This document shows, piece by piece, positions 1-5,696 of a DNA stretch of 6,474 bases (position 1 is the stretch's first letter; the number at the start of each line of letters is the position of its first letter). Source of the stretch: an uncultured Coriobacteriaceae bacterium. GTDB lineage: Bacteria > Actinomycetota > Coriobacteriia > Coriobacteriales > Eggerthellaceae. The notes under the pieces are model-generated. The model made no database searches. It saw only the letters and a list, made by a program, of their open reading frames with translations, and was not told the origin of the DNA. The DNA is taken from NCBI GenBank assembly GCA_902796815.1, contig CADBQL010000331.1, positions 1 to 6,474 of the forward strand, written 5' to 3'. Both the position numbers and the translations under genes were made by a program.

Positions 1-1491
1 AATCCGAAGCTTAAGATTTTGTCGTTCTGGACGATGGGCGTCAACCAGCATAACCGCGGCACGTGGGTCAACCACAACCTGCACAATTTGCATCTGCTCA
101 GCGGCCATTATTGCAAGCCAGGCGCTACAGGCTTCAGTTTGACCGGCCAACCGTCGGCTTGCGGCACGGCGCGCGAAGTGGGCACGTTCTGCCACCGCCT
201 GCCTGCCGACCTCGTGGTCAAGAATCCGCAGCATCGTCGCTACACTGAGGCTGTTTGGAACCTTCCCGAGGGCTATCTTGATGAAATCGAGACACCGGGT
301 TTCCATACTACCAAGATTTTCCGCGAGCTTTCGAATGGCAACATCGATTTCTTGTGGTCTGCCAACAACAATTGGGCGCAGTCGATGAGCAATCTCACGC
401 GCTTCTTGGGTCGTGGCGCTGAGGATAAGAAGGGCGTCTTCGACGCGTTCATCGTAGTCAGCGAAGTGTATCCCACAATGTCAACCAAGTATGCCAATGT
501 GGTCTTGCCGTGCGCCATGTGGATCGAGCGCGAGGGGCAATTTGGCAATGGCGAGCGCCGCACGGCCGTTTTCGAAAAAGCGGTTGATCCTCCCGGAGAG
601 GCCATGTGGGATATGTGGCAGATTTTCGAAATCGCCAAGCGCGTGCTGCAGGGTGAAGAAATCGATGGCGAGGACGCGTTCGACCACCTGTTCGGCCAGT
701 GGTACGACAAGGATGCCGGCGAGTTCGTGCACGAGACGCAACGCGAAACCTGCAAGAGCATCTGGGAAGAGTACCGCACGTTCTCGAACCCGGATATGAA
801 TAAGCGCGCGGCAGCCATCAACTCCGACGCCGATGGCAAGTTTGGCGCCAAGCTCAAGATGGAGGCCAAGCAGCTTGCGCCGTATGAGGAATATATTTAC
901 CAGCACGGCATGACCTGGCCGGTTCGTGAGATCGACGGCAAGTGGTATCCCACGAAGTGGCGTTTTGCTGACGGCGATCAAAAAGAGGGTTACGACCAGT
1001 TCGGTGTCGAGAAGTACGGCGAAAAGGGCCTTGAGAAGGATGCGTGTTTCTACAAGTGTCCCGACCACAAGGCATCGGTCGTGTTCCGTCCGTGGGAGCC
1101 GCCCGCCGAGGTGCCCGACGAGGAGTATCCATTCGTGTTCTGCACGGGCCGCTTGCTCGAGCATTGGCATACGGGTACGATGACCCGTCGCGTACCGCCA
1201 CTCAAGAACGCTTTGCCAGAAGCGCTGCTCGACATGAACCCTGCCGACATGGATGCGCTCGGCATCAAGGACGGCGACCGCGTGAAGGTTATCAGCCGCT
1301 GGGGCGAGGTAGAAATTACCGCCTCGAGTGCTGGCCGTACGCAGCCGCCCGAGAAGTACTTGTTCGCGCCGTTCTTCGATGAAGAGGTTCTCGTAAACCT
1401 GGCGCAGCAGGAGATGTATTGCCCGCTTTCGAAGGAGCCCGACTACAAGAAGACGTGTGTTCGCGTCGAGAAGGTTGCGGACGCTTCGTAG
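1..1491 (+). CDS. napA: Periplasmic nitrate reductase catalytic subunit NapA, C-terminal part (5' end outside window)
   Basis: NapA reduces nitrate to nitrite with a bis-MGD molybdenum cofactor in the extracytoplasmic space. The frame is open from base 1, so the gene enters from the left; 496 residues are visible against roughly 720-830 for the family. Family landmarks seen are WTMGVNQHNRGTW near the start, QPSACGTAREVGTF (bases 148-189), the YPTMSTKYANVVLPCAMW stretch with the following EREGQFGNGERR (about 469-561), LEHWHTGTMTRRVP (about 1156-1197) and the C-terminal CPLSKEPDYKKT. Together these cover cofactor-binding and C-terminal molydopterin-dinucleotide-binding regions. The Tat leader, the N-terminal [4Fe-4S] cysteines and the Mo-ligand cysteine should lie upstream and cannot be checked. 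It is followed by napD and napH on the same strand, as expected for a nap operon. Other molybdopterin oxidoreductases are less likely because the match to NapA is continuous and napD follows. The assignment rests on recalled family sequences, not a search. Confidence 0.96.
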   Translation, partial: NPKLKILSFWTMGVNQHNRGTWVNHNLHNLHLLSGHYCKPGATGFSLTGQPSACGTAREVGTFCHRLPADLVVKNPQHRRYTEAVWNLPEGYLDEIETPGFHTTKIFRELSNGNIDFLWSANNNWAQSMSNLTRFLGRGAEDKKGVFDAFIVVSEVYPTMSTKYANVVLPCAMWIEREGQFGNGERRTAVFEKAVDPPGEAMWDMWQIFEIAKRVLQGEEIDGEDAFDHLFGQWYDKDAGEFVHETQRETCKSIWEEYRTFSNPDMNKRAAAINSDADGKFGAKLKMEAKQLAPYEEYIYQHGMTWPVREIDGKWYPTKWRFADGDQKEGYDQFGVEKYGEKGLEKDACFYKCPDHKASVVFRPWEPPAEVPDEEYPFVFCTGRLLEHWHTGTMTRRVPPLKNALPEALLDMNPADMDALGIKDGDRVKVISRWGEVEITASSAGRTQPPEKYLFAPFFDEEVLVNLAQQEMYCPLSKEPDYKKTCVRVEKVADAS

Positions 1492-1503
1492 ATGTCATAC
1501 CTT

Positions 1504-1537
1504 ATGCGGGGCGTACGCTGGGTCGTGCGCCCCGCAT
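1504..1537 (+). other. Strong hairpin just after napA
   Basis: A 14-bp stem (1504-1517 with 1524-1537, one T-G wobble) closes on a 6-base loop, 12 bases after the napA stop. The arms are ATGCGGGGCGTACG and CGTGCGCCCCGCAT. Only three Ts follow it, so it is not a canonical intrinsic terminator. It could cause partial termination, or protect the napA mRNA 3' end so that napA is made in excess over napD and napH. Function is inferred; the pairing is seen directly. Confidence 0.7.
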
Positions 1538-1540
1538 TTG

Positions 1541-1601
1541 ATGAGCGGGGGGTCTGGTCCTCTGCTCATTTTGGGCAAGGGGGTCAGATCCTCCGCCCAT
1601 T
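1541..1601 (+). repeat. Tandem pair of diverged 23-base repeats, each inside a predicted hairpin
   Basis: Bases 1548-1570 and 1579-1601 match at 19 of 23 positions with a 31-base period. Each copy forms a stem whose outer arms differ between copies but stay paired: ATGAGC with GCTCAT (1541-1546 and 1564-1569), and TGGGC with GCCCA (1572-1576 and 1595-1599). The inner G-runs pair with TCCTC-like runs, partly by wobble. The first hairpin has the same 29-base length and ATGAG/CTCAT ends as the palindromes in the convergent junctions of this window, so it may be a distant relative. It lies between the napA hairpin and the napD ribosome-binding site. Confidence 0.6.
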
Positions 1602-1618
1602 CGGTTGAGAGGAAACGC

Positions 1619-1873
1619 GTGGTCATTTCGAGTTTGGTTGTGGAAACCGTCTTGGGTTACACCGAGGCCGTTGCGCAGAAGTTGCCGAGCTATGAAGGTG
1701 TAGAGGTTCACGGAATAGACGGCTACAAGATCATCATCACGATCGAGGCACCCACGGTTGACGAGTCGCATGCGACTGCAAATGCGATTTCAACCTTGGC
1801 CGGGGTAATCGGCGTGGATCTGATTTACCTCAACTTCGAAGATGACCCTACGATTTTTCCAAATGGTGTATAG
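1619..1873 (+). CDS. napD: NapD, chaperone for NapA maturation
   Basis: NapD is a small cytoplasmic ferredoxin-fold protein that binds the twin-arginine leader of NapA and helps its maturation and export. The GTG start at 1619 is preferred because GAGAGG (1607-1612) sits 6 bases upstream and the conserved beginning VVISSLVVE follows at once. An open extension upstream to 1457 would run through the tail of napA and the hairpins, and is not supported. The 84-residue product has the usual NapD length and pattern: an N-terminal strand, LPSYEGVEVHGID with KIIITIEA (residues 22-44), a helix rich in Ala, and GVIGVDLIYLNFED near the end. Its place directly after napA supports the call. The sequence family is short and diverse, so the identification leans on both pattern and context. 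Confidence 0.9.
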   Translation: MVISSLVVETVLGYTEAVAQKLPSYEGVEVHGIDGYKIIITIEAPTVDESHATANAISTLAGVIGVDLIYLNFEDDPTIFPNGV

Positions 1874-1943
1874 ACGCGCGGTATCGCGCAGGGGTGCGCA
1901 GGGCGATCGGCCCCTTCGCGCATTCGCGGAACGGAGATAAGCA

Positions 1944-2819
1944 ATGAGCGACGAGCAGGAAAAAAAGTCGCAGCCAAAAGGTCGTTTCCCATTTACCGTT
2001 GTTCGCCATGTGGTGCAAGTGTTGATTCTGGTGCTCTTTGCGGTACCTGTCGTGGCGGCCGGCTGGAGCTTGTTCGGAGGCACGCTTGGCGGAAACGATG
2101 CCATAAGAACACCGGCTGATCTGCCGTTTTTCGGGACGCTTTCATCGAGCAGTGTGTTTGGGATCACGCTTTTGGATCCCTTCGCCGTGCTACAGACAAT
2201 TGCTGCATCGAAGTCGTTTTCGCTCGATTGGCTCATAGGCTTGCTTCCGCTCCTGGTGGTGTACGCCTTGATTCGCGGCCGCGTGTTCTGCGGATGGGTG
2301 TGTCCAGTCAACCTCCTGCTCGAAATCGTCGACTGGCTTCGCAAGAAGTTGCACGTGAACGTCGAAGAGCACGCTGTGCCACGTCATGCCAAGGTGTATG
2401 TGGCTCTCGGCGTGCTCGTTTTGTCGGCTGTGCTGAGCTTCCCGGTGTTTGAGGCACTCTCTCCCGTGGGCTTTATCGTCAAGGGAATCGTGTTCGGCGG
2501 CGTGGCAGGTGGCATCACGCTCTTGGCGATTATCTTGGCCGAATTGTTCTGGGGCCATCGCGTATGGTGTCGCAGCATCTGCCCACTTGGCGGCTTTTAT
2601 GAGGTTGTCGGAAAAGTCGGCCTCGTGAACGTGAAAATTGATCACGAGACCTGCATCGGGTGCAATAAATGCAAGAAGGTGTGCTTGTGCGACCCCGAAA
2701 TCCTCGAGCCCGCCGTTGATGGCGGCGACTCGATCGTACGCGCAGGCGACTGTATGCTGTGCGGCAAATGCATCGAGACGTGCCCTGTCAAGGCGCTTGA
2801 CATCAAAATCGGCCGCTAA
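1944..2819 (+). CDS. napH: NapH, membrane iron-sulfur quinol dehydrogenase subunit
   Basis: NapH is a polytopic ferredoxin-type protein that, usually with NapG, oxidises quinol and passes electrons toward NapA. The 291-residue product has about four hydrophobic segments (near residues 18-40, 95-112, 150-170 and 182-204). Two CX3CP motifs are present (C116-GWV-C120-P and C209-RSI-C213-P). Two C-terminal [4Fe-4S] motifs follow: C237, C240, C243, C247, and then C270, C273, C276, C280-P. The first cluster lacks the usual Pro after its fourth Cys; the run reads VCLCDPE, with an extra Cys at 249. ATG 1944 has GGAG (1933-1936) 7 bases upstream. The gene is 70 bases after napD and probably in the same operon. 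No napG, napB or napC homologue is in the window; these may lie upstream of base 1. NapH is favoured over NosR- or CcoG-type proteins by the nap context and length. Confidence 0.93.
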   Translation: MSDEQEKKSQPKGRFPFTVVRHVVQVLILVLFAVPVVAAGWSLFGGTLGGNDAIRTPADLPFFGTLSSSSVFGITLLDPFAVLQTIAASKSFSLDWLIGLLPLLVVYALIRGRVFCGWVCPVNLLLEIVDWLRKKLHVNVEEHAVPRHAKVYVALGVLVLSAVLSFPVFEALSPVGFIVKGIVFGGVAGGITLLAIILAELFWGHRVWCRSICPLGGFYEVVGKVGLVNVKIDHETCIGCNKCKKVCLCDPEILEPAVDGGDSIVRAGDCMLCGKCIETCPVKALDIKIGR

Positions 2820-2826
2820 TCTGGCC

Positions 2827-2857
2827 AATGAGTTTTGCCCCAGGGGCAAAACTCATT
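2827..2857. repeat. Palindrome family copy 1 (perfect, TTTT arm)
   Basis: A perfect 31-base palindrome: 15-base arms around a central A at 2842, with left arm AATGAGTTTTGCCCC. It starts 7 bases after the napH stop. It is the first of three copies filling the napH/hypE convergent junction. A terminator or mRNA 3'-end structure is likely by position, but no T-run follows on either strand. Confidence 0.93.
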
Positions 2858-2882
2858 TCGCTGCCGGCTGGCGCCCTCGGAG

Positions 2883-2911
2883 ATGAGTCACGCCCCAGGG
2901 GCAAGACTCAT
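2883..2911. repeat. Palindrome family copy 2 (mosaic arms)
   Basis: Arms ATGAGTCACGCCCC and GGGGCAAGACTCAT flank a central A at 2897. The stem is complete except for a 2-base internal mismatch, because a TCAC-type left arm is joined to a right arm close to the TTTT type (CAAGA). The centre is 55 bases from that of copy 1. Confidence 0.9.
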
Positions 2912-2918
2912 TCGGCAA

Positions 2919-2947
2919 GTGAGTCACGCCCCAGGGGCGTGACTCAT
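2919..2947. repeat. Palindrome family copy 3 (TCAC arm, fully paired)
   Basis: Arms GTGAGTCACGCCCC and GGGGCGTGACTCAT flank a central A at 2933 and pair fully, with one terminal G-T wobble. Compared with copy 1 the inner arm has changed from TTTT/AAAA to TCAC/GTGA on both sides, preserving pairing. It ends 6 bases before the hypE stop codon. Confidence 0.92.
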
Positions 2948-2953
2948 CAGCTG

Positions 2954-3976
2954 TTAGCAGATGCGGGGGAGTTGTTCGCCTACGAGCATGTCGAGGATGC
3001 GGCGTCCTCCAAAAGCGTTGCGCACGAAGACGGCGGGTCCTCGGCGTTCGTCGAATTCGGCAACGGCGCCGATAATGGCGGCGTCTTTTCCGTACGCGCT
3101 CGAACGCATGGCTTCAAGAGCGGCGTTCGCTTGGTCAGCGGCGACGACGCAGACCATTTTCCCTTCGTTGGCAACTTGCAGCGGGTCGTAGCCGAGCATG
3201 TCGCAGGCGCCGCGCACGGCATCGCGTACGGGAATCTCTTCCTCTTCGATTTCTATCGAAACGCCCGATTGACCGGCCAATTCGTTGAGCGTCGACGCCA
3301 GTCCTCCGCGCGTGGGGTCGCGGAAACAACGCACATCGGGCGCCGCTGCAAGCACGTCGGCGATTAAGTGGTTAAGAGGAGCAGCATCCGAGCGCACGTC
3401 CGCCGAGAACGAAAGCGACTCGCGGCAGCTCATAATCGTGATACCGTGGTCTCCGAGCGTGCCGCTCACGAGCACGGCGTCGCTTGGTTTGCAAAAAGCA
3501 CCGCTCAGGTTAACCTCAGGTGCAATTTCTCCCACGCCGCTCGTGTTGATGTAAACACCGTCGCCATGGCCACGGTTGACGACTTTTGTGTCGCCGGTTA
3601 CGAGCTTGACGCCCGCTTCCTGCGCTGCTTCGGCCATGCTGCGGCAGATACGGCGCAAATCATCCATCGGATAGCCCTCTTCGAGCACGAAACCACAGCT
3701 CAAATACAGAGGCTTCGCGCCACAAGTGGCCACGTCGTTGACGGTTCCGCACACGGCGAGCCGGCCGATATCGCCGCCGGGGAAGAAGTGTGGCGAAACG
3801 ACGAAGCTGTCTGTCGAAAATGCAAGGCGCGCATCCGCCGAAAGCGGGGGCAGGACGGCTGCGTCGTCGCCGCGCCGCAGCTCGTCGCCTGCATACGCGT
3901 CGAAAAAGACCTCGTCGATGAGGCGTTTCATCATCGTGCCACCGCTTCCGTGGCCTAATAGCACTTTCTCATCCAT
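2954..3976 (-). CDS. hypE: HypE, [NiFe] hydrogenase cyanide-ligand maturation protein
   Basis: HypE, with the carbamoyltransferase HypF, converts its C-terminal cysteine to a thiocyanate; the cyanide then goes to the iron of the [NiFe] site through HypC-HypD. The 340-residue product matches the family's usual length. It starts with GHGSGG (residues 8-13) and carries GDDAAVL (37-42 region, ATP-binding half), FFPGGDIGRLAVCGTVNDVA (64-83), VTGDTKVV (126-133), RDPTRGGLA (219-227) and ANEGK (269-273). It ends in the diagnostic PRIC, so the modifiable Cys340 is present. ATG 3976 has AAAGGA 6 bases upstream. It is the last gene of a minus-strand set after nikR, with 107 bases between, and converges on napH. 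The related PurM-fold proteins SelD and ThiL are excluded by the PRIC end. Confidence 0.97.
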   Translation of the reverse strand: MDEKVLLGHGSGGTMMKRLIDEVFFDAYAGDELRRGDDAAVLPPLSADARLAFSTDSFVVSPHFFPGGDIGRLAVCGTVNDVATCGAKPLYLSCGFVLEEGYPMDDLRRICRSMAEAAQEAGVKLVTGDTKVVNRGHGDGVYINTSGVGEIAPEVNLSGAFCKPSDAVLVSGTLGDHGITIMSCRESLSFSADVRSDAAPLNHLIADVLAAAPDVRCFRDPTRGGLASTLNELAGQSGVSIEIEEEEIPVRDAVRGACDMLGYDPLQVANEGKMVCVVAADQANAALEAMRSSAYGKDAAIIGAVAEFDERRGPAVFVRNAFGGRRILDMLVGEQLPRIC

Positions 3977-4002
3977 GATGTTTCCTTTCGAATTGCGTCC
4001 TT

Positions 4003-4054
4003 AGGGGAAACATCACCCATATACGGTTAAAAAAGGCGATAAAGCGTTTCCCCT
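4003..4054. promoter_or_regulatory. Long-spaced inverted repeat between nikR and hypE
   Basis: AGGGGAAAC (4003-4011) is exactly inverted as GTTTCCCCT (4046-4054) with 34 bases between, in the 107-base nikR-hypE gap. It could be a leader or attenuator hairpin, or a paired protein-binding site controlling hypE separately from nikR. The spacer is AT-rich, with ATATAC and an A-run, which would suit a promoter. It does not resemble the GTATGA-N16-TCATAC operator known for E. coli NikR. The repeat is seen directly; function is unknown. Confidence 0.45.
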
Positions 4055-4083
4055 CGAATGACGCTCGTTCACGGAGCAAAGCT

Positions 4084-4524
4084 CTAGGCGTCTATTGGAA
4101 CGGCTGTCACGAAAAGGCCGCCATGTTGGACGCCCTTCGTTCCAAGGATTCGGTCTGCCATCAAGCGCACGTCGATCGCCTCGCCGCGCAAGATGATGGA
4201 TTCGAGGCAGTTTTCCTCATCGACATGCACATGCGTAGACGAAACAAACAATCCGAGGTTCGCATGCTGAATATTGTGCAGGGTTTCTTGCACGTCGGTT
4301 GCATGATGGTTGTAGACGATGGTCAGGGTGCCCATGACTTCGGTGCCCGGCTCATCGCACTGGCTTTGCACGAGGGCGTCGCGCACGAGGTCGCGCACCA
4401 CTTCGCTGCGGTTTTTGGCCACGCCACGTCGGGCGACGAACTCGTCGAACTGCATGAGCAGCCCTTCGGGCATGGCGACCGAAAACCTGACGAGCTGATC
4501 TCCTGGTGTATCGAGATGTCTCAT
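4084..4524 (-). CDS. nikR: NikR, nickel-responsive ribbon-helix-helix transcriptional regulator
   Basis: NikR binds Ni(II) in its C-terminal tetramerisation domain and, when loaded, controls nickel uptake or nickel enzyme genes through an N-terminal ribbon-helix-helix. In this 146-residue protein, residues 10-52 (LVRFSVAMPEGLLMQFDEF, then NRSEVVRDLVRDAL) form the DNA-binding unit. The four nickel ligands of E. coli NikR (H76, H87, H89, C95) line up at a constant offset of 11: H87, H98, H100 (in THVH) and C106 (in ENCLE). The N-terminus is about 10 residues longer than in E. coli. No strong ribosome-binding site precedes ATG 4524, which lies 9 bases after the stop of the upstream 84-aa gene, so translational coupling is likely. 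Its neighbour hypE gives a nickel and hydrogenase context. The regulatory targets are not shown by the sequence. Confidence 0.95.
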   Translation of the reverse strand: MRHLDTPGDQLVRFSVAMPEGLLMQFDEFVARRGVAKNRSEVVRDLVRDALVQSQCDEPGTEVMGTLTIVYNHHATDVQETLHNIQHANLGLFVSSTHVHVDEENCLESIILRGEAIDVRLMADRILGTKGVQHGGLFVTAVPIDA

Positions 4525-4533
4525 GGACGTGCG

Positions 4534-4788
4534 CTATACGAGGCTCACGGTGATGCCCGACGATGCGGCGGCGTCATCTTCGAGTGCGTCTTTGGCATCT
4601 GCGAGAAGCGCGCGAGCTTCATCGAGCAGTTCCTGGACGGAGTGCAGCTTGTCGTCAACCGTTGCAAAGCCGGCGTCACCTGCTTGATGTGCCAAGCGAT
4701 GCGTCCAGCGGCGTTCAAGCGCGATATGGTCGTCTATCTGGGAAATCATCTGCTCGAATTGTCCAGTATTGATGCCGTTAGTGCACAT
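4534..4788 (-). CDS. Unidentified 84-aa helical protein upstream of nikR
   Basis: I do not recognise the family. The product is small, acidic and strongly helix-forming. It has a Cys at residue 2, scattered histidines (21, 30, 34, 49), and an amphipathic stretch VQELLDEARALLADAKDALE (51-70) that could be a coiled coil. No signal peptide or membrane segment is seen. Support for it being real comes from the strong ribosome-binding site AGGAGG 4 bases before ATG 4788, the 9-base gap to nikR, and its first position in a nikR-hypE set. By context it may belong to nickel or hydrogenase biology, for example as an accessory or storage factor, but nothing in the residues proves metal binding. Confidence 0.72.
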   Translation of the reverse strand: MCTNGINTGQFEQMISQIDDHIALERRWTHRLAHQAGDAGFATVDDKLHSVQELLDEARALLADAKDALEDDAAASSGITVSLV

Positions 4789-5047
4789 GGCTCCTCCTGT
4801 CCCGCCATCATTGCCGGCGGTGTTGGGAATGCGGACGAAGGGGATTTTTTAACGCCGCGTTCCTCTGTTCAATTCTGCTGCGTGCGATCGGTGCGGTTGC
4901 TGGCGGTGGTTGCGCTAACGACCGAGCATATGCACGCACATACATACGATGCTGCTAGTTGGCGCCCTGCGTCTACGTGCAGCATTTTCTGTTTGCTATG
5001 CTGTTATAGTGAATCTCGTAGCGATTCGCAAGACCGAGGTGACGAAA
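4789..5047. other. Divergent intergenic region holding promoters for both flanking units
   Basis: No gene is supported in these 259 bases. On the minus strand a weak promoter-like pair can be drawn for the 84-aa gene: TTGAAC (4867-4872) and TAAAAA (4846-4851), with 15 bases between. A short GC stem, CCGCC (4802-4806) with GGCGG (4816-4820), lies just upstream of that gene's ribosome-binding site. The plus-strand side carries the extended -10 described separately. No E. coli-type NikR operator is visible. Confidence 0.4.
5002..5010 (+). promoter_or_regulatory. Extended -10 promoter element for the 155-aa gene
   Basis: TGTTATAGT fits the extended -10 pattern TGnTATAnT. No good -35 hexamer lies 16-18 bases upstream, which is tolerable for extended -10 promoters. 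Transcription would start near 5017, about 30 bases before the proposed TTG start. The inverted repeat GAATC-N7-GATTC (5011-5027) covers the predicted start and could be an operator or leader hairpin. Confidence 0.45.
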
Positions 5048-5515
5048 TTGGCGCAGAGTAACATATTTGAAGCGGGAGCGGCTGAAATTCCTCAACTATT
5101 CGCTGATTATATCGAGCCGAGCGAGTGGGGACAGGCGAGTCTCGCACTTGCGTTAAGCGCCCGTAAGCTGGGTTCCGTTGAGCGCAACGCCATCGAAAAA
5201 TCCTTAGCGGCGCTTGGATTGGGCGAGCATTCGTGTACATATGCGACACTGTATCCCAAGGTGAATGATTCAGGAGCCGAGCTCGATGCCCAGGCGCTTT
5301 TCTTGTTGGTTGAAGGGCTGGACCCTCTGCGGCTTATCGTTGCGGATGCGCAAACACTCAAAATCGTTGGTCGTGCGTACCGGATGGCGCTCGGTCCCGA
5401 TAGGGCGGTTCGAATTTTTGGCCGCCCAGCGGTTTGTTTTGGCGATCTTCGCGAGCTCTTGCAGACGGACTCGGGCAAACAGCGCGCATGGGCGCTGTTC
5501 AAGACGCTCGCATAG
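5048..5515 (+). CDS. Unidentified 155-aa cytoplasmic protein, probable TTG start
   Basis: I do not recognise a named family. The TTG at 5048 is chosen as start because the near-perfect ribosome-binding site GAGGTGA (5036-5042) sits 5 bases before it and an extended -10 lies just upstream. A longer reading from 4949 would run through that promoter and ribosome-binding site. The product is soluble, with no signal peptide or membrane segment. It has an N-terminal helical part (LADYIEPSEWGQASLALALS...), a middle ALFLLVEGLDPLRLIVADAQ that looks like a strand-turn-helix, and a C-terminal FGRPAVCFGDLRELL followed by GKQRAWALFKTLA. The codon use resembles its neighbours, which argues that it is a real gene. 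It stands alone, divergent from the nickel cluster and convergent with the ABC permease, so context gives no function. Confidence 0.75.
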   Translation: MAQSNIFEAGAAEIPQLFADYIEPSEWGQASLALALSARKLGSVERNAIEKSLAALGLGEHSCTYATLYPKVNDSGAELDAQALFLLVEGLDPLRLIVADAQTLKIVGRAYRMALGPDRAVRIFGRPAVCFGDLRELLQTDSGKQRAWALFKTLA

Positions 5516-5524
5516 CCAGCCGAG

Positions 5525-5543
5525 ATGAGCCCTGCTCCCGGGG
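5525..5543. repeat. Partial copy of the palindrome family
   Basis: Nineteen bases beginning ATGAG and ending CCCGGGG match the left arm and centre of the palindrome family at about 14 of 19 positions. The right arm is missing; the next full copy begins at once. It lies 9 bases after the stop of the 155-aa gene. It looks like a truncated or decayed copy. Confidence 0.45.
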
Positions 5544-5544
5544 A

Positions 5545-5573
5545 ATGAGTCACGCCCCTGGGGCGCGACTCAC
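5545..5573. repeat. Palindrome family copy 4 (TCAC arm, central T)
   Basis: Arms ATGAGTCACGCCCC and GGGGCGCGACTCAC surround a central T at 5559. The stem has one internal mismatch (A-C) and one terminal mismatch. This is the only copy with T rather than A at the centre on the + strand, meaning the core is inverted relative to the others. Confidence 0.88.
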
Positions 5574-5578
5574 TCGGG

Positions 5579-5607
5579 ATGAGTTTTGCCCCAGGGGCAC
5601 GACTCAT
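5579..5607. repeat. Palindrome family copy 5 (TTTT left arm, mosaic right arm)
   Basis: Arms ATGAGTTTTGCCCC and GGGGCACGACTCAT surround a central A at 5593. The left arm is the TTTT type and the right arm is close to the TCAC type, leaving one mismatch and one wobble inside the stem. It starts 5 bases after copy 4. Confidence 0.9.
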
Positions 5608-5696
5608 TCACGAGCGTGAACCAATTCGCCTTTGAATGCGGCTAGCCTTGTGCGTTAGATGAGCATCGCCTTGCATATTGAGCCTGGTTTACCCAA

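Noticed and set aside
481..1170. Long minus-strand reading frame opposite napA (229 aa)
   Set aside because: It lies entirely antisense to a clear NapA coding region and shows no recognisable domain or ribosome-binding context.
1457..1618. N-terminal extension of NapD from an upstream start
   Set aside because: It overlaps the napA end and the hairpins and lacks NapD-like sequence. The GTG at 1619 has its own ribosome-binding site and begins the conserved domain.
2827..2947. CRISPR array
   Set aside because: Three repeats are present, but gaps between them are 25 and 7 bases, the repeats are full palindromes with variable arms, and no cas gene is near.
2828..3367. Plus-strand reading frame of 179 aa beginning in the palindromes
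   Set aside because: It starts inside the repeats and then runs antisense to hypE. Its repeated FAPGAK/RPRGKTH-like peptides are only translations of the palindromes.
4920..4945. GCATATGC palindrome and alternating ACGCACATACATACG stretch as an operator
   Set aside because: The palindrome is only 8 bases long and not positioned clearly against either promoter; there is no repeat or known site match.
4123..5061. Plus-strand reading frame of 312 aa
   Set aside because: It is antisense to nikR and to the 84-aa gene and continues through the divergent promoter region. NikR has all four nickel ligands in place, so the minus strand is the coding one.
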